Made by a program: the position numbers and the translations under genes | Shown here: positions 48,147-57,686 of the stretch, one piece after another | Position numbering within the stretch: the first letter of the stretch is position 1 | Layout of the letters: every line of letters begins with the position of its first letter | NCBI RefSeq assembly: GCF_018294505.1 | Contig: NC_057801.1 | Location: forward strand, 201,752,538 to 201,816,537 | Reading direction: 5' to 3' | Length of the DNA stretch: 64,000 nucleotides | Source: Triticum aestivum | Taxonomy: Eukaryota > Streptophyta > Magnoliopsida > Poales > Poaceae | The notes under the pieces: model-generated | The model's input: only the letters and a program-made list of their open reading frames with translations | The model's database searches: none | What the model was told of the DNA's origin: nothing

Positions 48147-48274
48147 TCCCTCGAGCAGTCTTTTTTAGATTTTTCATTGTGTTCGGTAATGGGCCGGCCC
48201 AGCTGGAGTCGCGCATGTGCGTTTGCTCAGCAATTTGCCGCAACTAGCGGCGCATAGGAGCTCCCCAAGTGGAG

Positions 48275-48610
48275 GCCCAAGTGATTCCTCCACACTCAAT
48301 TGTCGAATTAAATCCTTGGTTGCACCCTTTGTTTGTCCCTTACCTTCGTGTGCTGGTATTTGCTTAACTTTCTAGTCACAAGTGACAGATGCAGAAGCCA
48401 CACTTTGCATTAGTTTTACAAGAACTAACGCATGCATTGTGAGATGCTTCATGTAGCTTAATAGCTTGAGAAGACTTAATTTAGCACAGGTCATGCAAAA
48501 GGGAAGTAATTAGATGCGGGCATATATGCCGTACACATGAAATGTTCAACTCACGGGTGCGATCAACCTATTTAGCAGTCATATGAGTTTTGTTTTGACA
48601 ATTGGACCCC
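48275..48610. other. Unassigned DNA between the MULE and the LINE
   Basis: No coding or repeat signal recognised. Confidence 0.4.
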
Positions 48611-49183
48611 TTTTATTTATTGTTAATCAATGTTACATCAGCTAGCAAGAGGGGAACTAGCTCACTTGGAGCCTCTTCTAACTACTCATTATAGGTTGAA
48701 AATTTAGCAATTTTAGACAGATAATGGGCTACTGAATTAGGTTCTCTAAAGCAGTGATCAAAGCATATTTGCACAAAATTACACGCTATATGATAGCAAT
48801 CATAAAATATAGCAGTTGTAGTTGTTCCACCTGCTGATCGACCACCTTCTTTAATAGTTGTGATGACCTGCATATTATGAGAATTGACAATTATTTCATC
48901 AGTACGCCTGAGCTTGCGGCCATGTTGGTAATTTCATATTGCATGATATGCTGACCAGACCGAAAAACATCCATTTTTATTTAGATTCCATGCGAGGAAA
49001 TCGTCCATCTCATGTGCAGGAAATGGAATAGCTAGGATTCTAGCCACATCAACAACTCAGAAGGTTGCTCCAGTAGACTCACATCCCTTTAGCCCGAGGT
49101 GGGGCCAATAAGGTCACATACCCCTGCCCCCTCCCCTCGGTTCTGGTTATGATCATTCTTGTTAGTGAAGTGGGATTCCAAGC

Positions 49184-49191
<8 letters not shown>

Positions 49192-49267
<76 letters not shown>
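49192..49267. repeat. (AT)n microsatellite, about 76 bp
   Basis: An uninterrupted AT dinucleotide array inside the LINE, replacing a few codons just before the DAWNPTSL segment. The YIYIY frames over it are artefacts. Confidence 0.97.
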
Positions 49268-49269
<2 letters not shown>

Positions 49270-49423
49270 CCTCCATCCCTCCAAATGTGACCATGTTTTA
49301 TTGTATTCACCCATTTCATAATACTCTGCCACATATATGATGGCCTTTTTTCGAATCCGCACACAACAGATCGTCATTAGTGTAATACTTAGTCGTCACA
49401 ATACTCGCACACAATGTTTGGGA

Positions 49424-49728
49424 GGAGGGCTTCACTGATGTTCTTTTCAAAACTAATTGCCTCTCGGTGGTGCAGTGTTTGATGTCTCCGTCCAGAGATC
49501 GCTCGGTGGTGGGCTCCGTCCTCGCGCATGTCAAATCTATGGCAAATGTCCTATCGTCTGTGGACTTCCATCATGTTCATCGGCATTGTGATGTTTTAGC
49601 TCATGTTTTATCTAGATCAAGGTTGAACTCTACTAGTCTTTGTATTTTCCATTATGCTCTGGATTGCATCCGGTACTCTTTGTAACTTTGTTGCTTGATC
49701 AATAAAAGCCGACGTTCTCTAAAAAAAA
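49424..49728 (+). mobile_element. 5'-truncated LINE fragment nested in the LINE
   Basis: It is flanked by near-identical direct repeats: atactcgcacacaatgtttg at 49401 and atacttgcacacaatgtgtttg from about 49729. The plus strand encodes about 87 residues of an RNase H-like domain (open frame 49424-49685), including SPSRDRS and FHHVHRHCDVLAHVLSR, the usual C-terminus of plant L1 ORF2. A stop at 49683-49685, a 3' tail with aataaaa and nine A complete the picture. Only the last 305 bp of the source LINE were inserted. Confidence 0.8.
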
Positions 49729-50960
49729 ATACTTGCACACAATGTGTTTGGGCTTTCACTTAATCTCGAAGCTTGCTTAACCAGAAAGCTAAATCAAAAC
49801 AATGAATATCCCCAAGCCAAATACCTCCTTGCCTCTTAGGCACACACATCTTCCAACAAGCAAAGCAATGCATTCTCCGTTGAGTTTCACCATCTTCCCA
49901 CCAATAGTGCGACGTTGCGTTTGTTATTTTTTTACATGTTTCTTTAGGAATTTTGAATACCAATATTGCATATGATGGCATAGCTTGCGCAATCGCTTCA
50001 GGGATAACTTCCTTACCCCCAGCCGAGAGTTGTCTTTCTTTCCAACTATTAAATCTTCTACAAATCTGATCAATCAAATATTGGAAGCAACCAGTTTTGA
50101 CCAAACCCACAGTAGTTGGCAGATGCAAATATTTGTCTAATAAAGCTTTGGTCATAATATTCAAATCATTGCAAACTTGCTCTCTACCCTCCTTTTTCGT
50201 ATTTGGGCTGGAAAAAATTACTACATTTTTTTCCACACTCACCATTTGACCAGAAGCAACACAATATGAATTCAAAATAGCTCGCAAAGGATTAGCAATC
50301 TGTAGGGCGGCCTTCATCAATATCAAAGAATCATTTGCGAATAAAATATTTGTTACTGAAGGGGCCTCTCAACAATGTTTCACTCCTGCCAACTACCCCG
50401 ATTCTTTAGCATGAGATAAAAGGGTAGTCGGCCCCTCCGAGTATAACAAAAGGAGGTGTGGAGGGAAGGAGGGTCCCCTTGCCGAAGTCCCCTAGTAGTC
50501 TTGAACATATCTGTTTCGTTAGAATTGAAGCGTACTCTATATTGCACTAAGACGACACACTGCATAACCATACCTACCTAGTTTACATGATGCCCAATTT
50601 TAACATAATCTTCTTCATGAAAACCCATTCAACATTATCATAGGCCTTGTACATATCAAGTTTTACTGCACAAATTCCTTCTTTTCGTTCCCTTATATTT
50701 TTAATAACATGCTGATATTCATAAGCAGCAATCACATTATCTGTTATGAGCCTGCCGGGAATGAATGCACTCTGAGTTGAACTAGTAACATTTAGGAAGT
50801 ATCGACTTTAAACGGGCTGCTAACATTTGTGAGATAACTTAATGTTTCCCTATTTTCCTTCATGTGTTGATGACACTATAATTTATTTGCTTATTTGTGG
50901 AAGGGGGAAATACAAACTAGGGCCACATAATCATTGACAACGTGCTATACTCACAAGAGG

Positions 50961-52177
50961 TAAGAGCATCTACAGCCGTGCATCTAAACCCGCCTCAAAC
51001 GCCCGGGTGGACAGTCCGGTTAGTGACCGGTCACAGAAAGCGACTCAGACGGGCGCCTAAAATGGGCCTCAAACACCCGGACTGACCGACAACCCTCATA
51101 TCCAGCCCAAATTTAGGGCGGATATGGGGACGCCGGGGCGTGACCAGCCGCGTCCGCCACGTCGGACTCGGCCCACACTGGCCCACCCGACCTCACATAT
51201 ATTCGTCCCCATCCGCTCGTCGGACCAAACCCCTAGCCACTTCACTTCACTCCACTCCCTTTCACTCCCCTCCTCCACCTAAACTCCCATCAGCGATCTT
51301 CGGCCTTGTTCGGCATGGCGGGCAGCGGATCCAACGAGGACCAGTACATATCCGTCGACTGTGGTGTCGTCCCATGCAGTTTGGAGAAGGTAATGGCCGT
51401 CCACATTGAACTCCACCGCTTCCGGGAGGACAGCGCCCGACCGGCGATGGGATTTGTCTGGCGCGAGTCCACTGCGTTGGCGCATCGGGCGCTCGAATCC
51501 TCCGGGGCTCGATCATCGCGGTCCTCCCGAGAGTCTTCCAATCTCCCTTTCCCATCACCGGTCTGCCGGAGTACGAGTCCTACCGGGACCGGTGTGCCCA
51601 CCATGGGAAGGAGAGGATGAGGGCCGCCGAGGCCCGACTCGCCCTCGACATGGCGGCGACGGAGGCATCTGATGCGGTGGCGCTCGCTGCCGCAGAGGAG
51701 GAAGCCATCCCCGCCAACATTGTAAAGAAGCGGCAGCGGAGGAACACGCACGCCCTTGTCCGAGAGCAGAATCGGACGGTCCATGCCATGGCCGCACTGC
51801 TCCTCAAGGAGGAGAAGAAGGACAACGGCGGGTCGGACAGCTCCAGCGACGAGCAGATCCGGCTCGATCCATACCGCGTCTTCGACTGCTACTTCCGCGA
51901 GAAGGGTGACAAGGGTGCCGGAAAGGGCAAGGGCAACTGTAGATGATCTTCTCCATAGCTAGTATGTATGTTAAACATGCCGATTTCTAATAGTTCAATT
52001 GCACGTTCTGATGTAGTAGTCGGACGATGTGTGTCATGCATCGTTTACAATGTTGCATGAGTTTGTATGGGTTTGGGGTATGCGAATTGTGGTGTTCGGT
52101 TGTGAGAAGGAAAATTGAAGACGTGACCGGTTAGTGTCCGCGGGCGCGCGGGTGTTTGAGGGCTGTAGATGCTCTTA
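50961..52177. mobile_element. TIR element of uncertain superfamily carrying a small ORF
   Basis: The left end taagagcatctacagcc and right end ggctgtagatgctctta are perfect inverted repeats. Beyond them cctcaaac/gtttgagg and gtgaccggt words extend the similarity for about 70 bp. The flanking ta on both sides (50961-50962, 52176-52177) fits a TA target. A three-base TAA/TTA target of the Harbinger type is not a direct repeat here. The interior is GC-rich and holds one gene-like ORF. Confidence 0.65.
51315..51946 (+). pseudogene. Small unknown protein gene inside the TIR element, frameshifted
   Basis: An ATG at 51315 follows a C/T-rich leader (51245-51300) and opens MAGSGSNEDQYISVD. This frame stays open to 51620. 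The second frame, open from before 51480 to the stop at 51944-51946, is more gene-like: it has GLPEYESYRDRC near 51570, an Ala-rich helical stretch, a basic KKRQRRNTHALVREQN segment and a tail ending GKGKGNCR. A frameshift near 51505-51520 probably separates the two. I do not recognise the family. Similar short Ala/Glu/Arg-rich proteins occur in grass DNA transposons, so it may be an accessory protein or a captured host fragment. Confidence 0.4.
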
Positions 52178-52185
52178 GAATAATA

Positions 52186-52307
52186 CTCCCTCTGTCCCAT
52201 AGTATAAGAGTGTTTTTTACACTAGTGTAGTGTCAAAAACGTTCTTATATTATGGGACGGAGGGAGTGTAGTGTTAAAAACGTTTTTATATTATGGGACG
52301 GAGGGAG
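52186..52307. mobile_element. Stowaway MITE with duplicated right half
   Basis: It starts ctccctctgtcccat, ends atgggacggagggag and is flanked by TA on both sides (52184-52185, 52308-52309). This is a typical Triticeae Stowaway (Tc1/Mariner-type). The right 41 bp occur twice in tandem: 52228-52268 and 52269-52309 with three or four differences. Confidence 0.9.
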
Positions 52308-52309
52308 TA

Positions 52310-53940
52310 TTATCCATCCGATCATGAGCAACTATCGACTCACACCGATTTGTTGGGACCGTCATAAAAGAGCTCGGGAATATAAAGCTTGCAATTGCTT
52401 ATCCTATTTCGCTTGCTGAATTAGCTCCGTATGATAACCCACTGGAATAATCAAACTATTATCACACGTCGTTTTTGGTTTCACTGTTCCCGTTGCCCTG
52501 TCGTCAGCGGAAGAAGGCCCGAGATGTAGGCGTCGGTCGTTGTTGGCTACTGATGCCATGTGCCTGCCACTTGCGCGAAACTCTCTCTCTGGAACCACTC
52601 TGACGACCGTTTCCTACATCAGAGCCCAGCACCGGTGGACCATGGCCATAGGCAACAATGACCGGCGATCACAACCTTCGCACGTGTGCACTGCCGGACG
52701 ACAGAACGATCCCCACTCGAACAGTGGAGTCAGTGAGGAGATCTAGTCGCAAGACGCAACTCCTGGGCACCTGCAGTACGGCGTGCCACTATCAGGTGCT
52801 CTCTGACAAGGACTGACGGAAGTGTGCACTGAACCTTGCTTAGCCAGGGCCCCGGCCATCCTCCGTTCCCTTGGCTGACTTCCCAGTTGAGTTGCGTTGC
52901 GTCCCCGGCGTTGGTTGGTCTCTCCGGACGACGCGTCGAAGCAAAGTGGCACCGGTCGTGAGCTCGGTTGCCCGCCACGGCCGTGGTACGGAAGCTCCGG
53001 CGCCAGTCATGGGCGGACACGAATATAGCCGGCGTGTGAACATCGCCGGAAAGGCCTTGGCACACCACATAGTGGCAACGGCACACTGGCAGGGGATGTG
53101 AGATGTTGGCCACGATAGAGGAAGAGGACGGCGTGCCGAGAAAAAGGCGCGATCTTTTCGTCCCCGTCACGAAGCGGATGGCAGGGGAAGGAGGCGCGAA
53201 GGCAGCCGGAGGCGTCAAATCCTTGCTTGTCCATCCATCAAGCCGCTTCCCTTTTGCTTTAGCCTCCGGTCACGGCTGCCAGTCGGTGCTCGCGAGATTC
53301 TCCGGTGGTTGCTGCCGCTGCTTCACATTCTGAACCTCCAATCAATCACACGTCGACGCCCGGCACCCATGGAGCCTACCACGAACCTCGCGTTTCCGTC
53401 GGGGACTCGTCGCCGATGCCATGATTTCGCCAACGCCGTCCCTTCCGAGGAACAGAGGAACCAACGACTCGTTCCTGTCAGCGAGCAGTCCACCGGCGGC
53501 GTCCTCGTCAGGCCGTCGTCTATCCCAAGGTAAACTGCACCAAGCCGCAAGTGCACGCCGTCTCGTTCAGCTGGACAGACTGGCGGGTTGCTGTTCGATT
53601 TGATGGCCCTCTCGGTCGTGATCTACGCCCGTTCTGCCCATACGCCTCATGATTGCCCGATTGCGCTTGCGCATACCATGTTGGAACAGGGAGCAGCTTG
53701 GATGATCTTCTTGGGAGTGAGATTGCATATTTCCTATGCCTATTTTATTTCATCTCGTGATCAGCGTTGTTTCAGACAGGGATCCGTCGTATGGGTGTCG
53801 CTTGGATTCACCTGTTGGCTCCATGTGCGCCTCCTTCCTTTGATTCAGTTAATGCGCGTGGTGCTCCGGGTTTTCGTGGTGCAGTTGATTATAGCAGGGC
53901 TGGAGGAAGTGAAGAACTGTGCTGCTAGTTGCTGAATTTC
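52310..53940. other. GC-rich unassigned DNA
   Basis: This stretch differs from its surroundings in being about evenly GC-rich and free of recognisable repeats. Many short frames occur on both strands without a dominant one. It may be low-copy host sequence or a gene fragment. The best gene-like piece is 53369-53529. Confidence 0.35.
53369..53529 (+). other. Candidate first coding exon, very tentative
   Basis: An ATG at 53369 in the context cacccatgg opens a frame that runs to a good 5' splice-site match, ccaag/gtaaac, at 53529/53530. The encoded start is MEPTTNLAFPSGTRRRCHDF. No downstream exon, acceptor or protein similarity was identified. The frame itself ends at 53533, four bases beyond the putative donor. 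It may be chance. Confidence 0.2.
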
Positions 53941-54619
53941 TCGGAAGGGAATCGCGGTATCACACAAGTGTGGTGGTTTCTAGTTCCTACTGCCACTCGT
54001 CAGATATTATGACCAGTTAACTGGTTTGCATGCAGTATTTGGTTTTGGCCAAAATTCCAACGTGGATTATAATCGTACTCCATGCATAAGGGCGACAAGG
54101 ATGCTCCCGGGACCCTGTTATACGTCCTCTGCAGTGTGTGACAACTGGCGAAAGCGAAACCGAAATATCTTCAGAGTAGACCGTCTTTAGGCTTTTCTTA
54201 GGGGCACCTTCTTTTTTTTTTTTTTGCGGGTGATCTTAGGGGCACCTTCAACGATAATGAGAACCTAGTACTGTGTAGGATAGCCAACCACTTCGCAAAG
54301 GAATGGAAAAATATCTTGTGATATGACGTCTCATATGATTCCATGCCACAACAAATAAATTTATGTGTTTGAAAAAAATTTCAAACAAATAATTAATGTT
54401 CAGATGACATATGTCTACCATCCCTAAAAAATCTTAGACCCAAATTCGAAATACACAATATTTTAAATTTTTCTGAAACAACAAAAAAATTGATTTCGGA
54501 AACACGGTATCATGTAATGGTTGGTACATTATCATATCTTCCCGTGGTTTTTCCTATTTGAATGAAATGGTAAATCATCTGCATGTTTCTTAAAAGAGTG
54601 AAGTACACCAACAGTGCAT
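53941..54619. other. Unassigned DNA with one short insertion footprint
   Basis: No gene or known repeat was seen. A poly(T) insertion lies at 54212-54233. Confidence 0.4.
54212..54233 (-). mobile_element. 22-bp poly(T)-gcgggtga insertion with 16-bp direct repeats
   Basis: tcttaggggcaccttc is perfectly repeated at 54196-54211 and 54234-54249. Between them are fourteen T and gcgggtga. On the minus strand the insert ends CCCGC plus oligo(A), the same tail as at 21390-21404. It has the structure of a minimal target-primed insertion. Confidence 0.65.
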
Positions 54620-55008
54620 GAGTGGGCACGCCCTGAACGCAGGGGCATCTGCACCCACTTTTGGAAAAAAATGCATTTTAAGCATGTTTTAGGATATCAA
54701 AAAATATAAAAGAAAATTTCATGCATACATGTTCGCAAATGTGTGTGCGCGGCACAAAATTTTGTGAAAAATGTCATTTTGGTTTGCATCCATAAAAACG
54801 ATAAATTTCAGTGCTTCTAAATAGCATTTCACGACATAATTTTTTGTCTTTTTTGCACAGCCCACAAAAATAGTTTCCCCGTGAAACTTTATGCACGCAC
54901 ATAGAACATGAAGACGTAGCCGTGTAACTTTTTTCAGATTTTCTTAGCATTTAGAAATATATTTTTCAAAGTGGGTTCATATGTATCCGGGTTCATTCAT
55001 GCACTTCT
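54620..55008. mobile_element. MULE-like MITE, 389 bp
   Basis: caacagtgcat occurs at 54609-54619 and 55009-55019, an 11-bp direct repeat that includes a 9-bp duplication. The ends are imperfect inverted repeats over about 50 bp: gagtgggcac and cacccacttttgg on the left against gaagtgcatg and acccactttg on the reversed right. The interior is AT-rich and non-coding. Confidence 0.55.
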
Positions 55009-55023
55009 CAACAGTGCATCAAC

Positions 55024-56120
55024 TTTTTTTTTGAAAAGTAAAAGGAGGCGCAGTGCCGCCTTTATATTTCAAAACAGGCTGAAGCCTGAGGAACAAAGTA
55101 ACAGTTACATGAAACTTGTGGGATGCACCTTGGTGCAAAGCCACAAGAGCTGCCAGAAAGATAGTGGACAGTGGGTGAGAAGGCAAGGAGAAGTTACATT
55201 AGGAAAAGAGCTATCCAGCTATTAGGTTGCCCCAAAACATGAGATCATCCTTGTCCTACTGCTTTGTAGCTCTGCAACACCAAAGGCGGATCAGGTCCGC
55301 TGCATAGAAGCAGATGTAGGAATCTGTCCACGAACATGAGTTGAAAATTCGATCATTCCGTGCACGCCAGAGAGTGATGGCACAAGCGGCAAAAGCCACC
55401 TTCCATTTCCGTTTGAACCTTAGGTGAGAGGCAGCTTGCTGAAAAAAAGACATAATGTCGGGCGAACGGCATGCCAAAGAGGCCAGAAGCAACCGATGCC
55501 AAAGGCTAGATGCCGCTCGACAGCGCAGCAAAATGTGGTGAACTGATTTCATTGTAGGACAAAGATCACAATCCGCATTCGGAGCAACAGCCGCCCAATG
55601 TTTCTTGACCATATTTTCTCTAGTGTTGAGACGACCCCAAAAGGCCAGCCATAGGAAGGTTTTGTGCTTCAAAGGTATCAACGTGTCCCATACCCAACTA
55701 CGAAAGCATAAGTGACTCCTCGAAAGGTCAGCAGCTGGTAGAAGTATCCTATGCTGATCTTCTTAGCGAACACGGAGGGTGTGCGCACATCCTTGCGTGA
55801 ATCATCAGGAACTATATCTGCGATGAGTTGGTGCAGCAAGAGAAGCTCATGCTCGGCAGAGTGGGAAAGATTTGGATGGCGCTGCACTGACCAAGAGCCA
55901 TTCGGGAACTGCGACTGAACCGAACAACAACGATTCCTAGCAAAATAATATAGGGCTGGTAGCAGCAGGCAGAGTCTGCCAGCTTCAAGCCATTGATTGT
56001 GCCAAAAGGATATGAGATTTCCGGAACCCAGAGTACACCACGAAGATCGAGTTGAGGACCAGAGGTATATGATCCTTGAAGGCTCTCCACAAAGTTGTAT
56101 CTCTGCTTGTCGTGGAATTG
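55024..56120 (-). pseudogene. L1-type LINE remnant: zinc-binding C-terminal region
   Basis: The minus strand ends in oligo(A), seen as ten T at 55025-55034. Upstream of that tail, 55256-55681 encodes the zf-RVT type domain: PLKHKTFLWLAFWGRLNTREN, then CDLCP and HHILLRCRAASSLW, with the Cys/Cys/His/Cys pattern intact. 55680-56090 encodes the preceding region (SGNLISFWHNQWLEAG, about 56040-55990) in shifted frames. Reverse transcriptase and endonuclease domains are absent. The 5' boundary near 56120 abuts an LTR-type repeat, and I found no matching target duplication, so the element was truncated or later cut. Confidence 0.75.
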
Positions 56121-56911
56121 CCACGTCAGATGTCCTAGTGGAAGGACTTAGTCGTGGAGCCATCGCAACTAGGAAGCTTAAAGGGGTTAATCGGGACGAA
56201 GGACACATGGTTTATACTGGTTCGGCCCCTTACGGTGAAGGTAAAAGCCTACGATCCAGTTTTGAGTGGGATTGCTTATGTCTCGATTACCAGGGAGCGA
56301 AATCGCTTGACCTAGCTCTTGATCTGATGTTACTTGCCCTGAACCACCGTCGGGTCGTCCCTTTATATACAGAGGTCAACGCCCAGTGGCTTACAGAGTC
56401 CCGGCCGGCTCATAAACAGTGTCCGACTCGGTCTCTAACTATTCTTTCCTTACAATACAAGTCATGTACATAAGGCGGTTTATCTCTATGGGCCTTAAGT
56501 CGCCTTTGGGCTTTGGGCCCTTAATTGAACCACCATTTTCAGGCTTTGTCTTGGGCTTCAAGAGTCTTCGTAGGTATAACCCGGCCCCTCTTGGGCGGGT
56601 CATACCTAATAGTTATATCCCCAACATTAGGCCCCAGATTGATTTGAACTGGTTCATGTCAATCTTCAACACTTAAGAAAAAATCTTCTGCTTCTTTGCT
56701 TGTATAAATTTTTTTGTAACCCACCATGACATCATCCTTTGGATTTGTGGTAACCCGCCATGACCTCATCTACCATTAATGCACATTTTTGTCCAACGTA
56801 TCTCAACGGATTCTTATCTTAATGACCATCCCGAGAATCGAGGCGTCCTTGTAGCTGGATAACCATGTTTTCGGCCTCCTCATTTTTCGCGCCCACTTAT
56901 CAGTCTTCCCT

Positions 56912-56919
56912 TATAAATA
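56912..56919 (+). promoter_or_regulatory. TATA box upstream of the leader
   Basis: TATAAATA precedes gacacgactaggtctc and a C/T-rich stretch typical of a plant transcription start and leader. Confidence 0.6.
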
Positions 56920-57096
56920 GACACGACTAGGTCTCTCCTCATTCTCACTTTTCCTCATCTTCTTCCTCTCGCAACCCTACTGCCGCTCGAGCTCCACCGC
57001 CGCCACAGCGCACCTCGTCTTCCTCGACCTCAGCCGCTGCATCAACCTGAGCCAGTCCAGAGAACAGCGGCGATCCTCCGCAGTAGATCTGCAATC

Positions 57097-57674
57097 GTAA
57101 GTCTTCTCCTTGCCACACCTCAGATCTGCATTAGGGTTCGCAAGTTCCTCTATGTTCTTTGTAGTTCATCACGGTTTCTTCGTAGTTCTTCTACCGCGGC
57201 CTTATTTGATCCAAAAGTAGTATGGAACTCATGCGGTAGCTGTTTCGCGTCATTTTTGATACTAGCAGATCCCTTTTTCTTGTAAAGAGGCCTCATTAGA
57301 ACCCACGGACTCATCTGTACCATGTTTTTAGGTCTAGAATATTTTCTTTTCTAAACAGCCGTTTGATCCAAAATAATAACTGCAACCTGTGAAACTTGTT
57401 TATGCAACACTTAGGCAAAAAAACTGAATTTGTTAAATCCACCTAGCCATGGCGACTCTCATCACCGGCTTAAAAAGGCAATACTCAATTCATAACCTTG
57501 ACCACCCATGGCGGTTTAGATAACTTAACTACTTATGGCGCTCATGGCGGCTTAAATAATCTGACATAGTTATCCTTATACCATTAGGCCCCTTTACAAG
57601 CCGCCATCCTGAATATGCACTGTAATGTTTTTCTCCGGCTTAAAGTTGAACCAGAAATTTGTACTCTTTCTTAG
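57097..57674 (+). other. Predicted leader intron
   Basis: It starts gtaagtcttc after gcaatc, a strong 5' splice site. It ends ctctttcttag before gctttcatcacaATGG, a good acceptor after a pyrimidine tract. The 578-nt interval is T-rich and lies directly before the ORF start at 57687. Confidence 0.45.
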
Positions 57675-57686
57675 GCTTTCATCACA

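Larger units (their letters stand above)
46402..48265. mobile_element. MULE-like TIR element with tRNA-like sequences in its ends
   Basis: The direct repeat caagtggag at 46393-46401 and 48266-48274 gives a 9-bp duplication (8 bp if the shared g is excluded). The left end ggaatttcctatacgctgc matches the right end reversed, gggagctcctatgcgccgc, and both go on to gttgcggc and gggccggccc. The inverted similarity extends about 180 bp and includes a tRNA-like motif on each side. The 1.5-kb centre is AT-rich with ttcaaaa and aatgttc words and has no transposase. It would need an autonomous MULE to move. Confidence 0.75.
48611..50855 (-). pseudogene. L1-type LINE remnant: reverse transcriptase to RNase H
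   Basis: Read on the minus strand, a non-LTR retrotransposon ORF2 is visible in order. RT motifs are [15 protein letters not shown] (near 50760-50715), [13 protein letters not shown] (near 50670-50635), TRGLRQGDP (about 50496-50470) and the catalytic box at 50330-50341. LSAGGKEV and FKIP segments follow (about 50030-49930), then IWHDAWNPTSLT near 49175. An RNase H-like end with HCFREPNSVAHYL lies near 48750-48710. The catalytic FADD is changed to FAND. A TGA precedes it, and several frameshifts are present. The 5' half of ORF2 and ORF1 are missing. It is interrupted by another LINE fragment and by an (AT)n tract. Confidence 0.8.

Noticed and set aside
49079..49377. YIYIY-repeat proteins on both strands
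   Set aside because: Translation of the AT microsatellite.
53588..53935. 115-codon plus-strand frame with hydrophobic segments
   Set aside because: No recognised family and a weak start. It could be an intron or intergenic frame; insufficient support for a CDS call.
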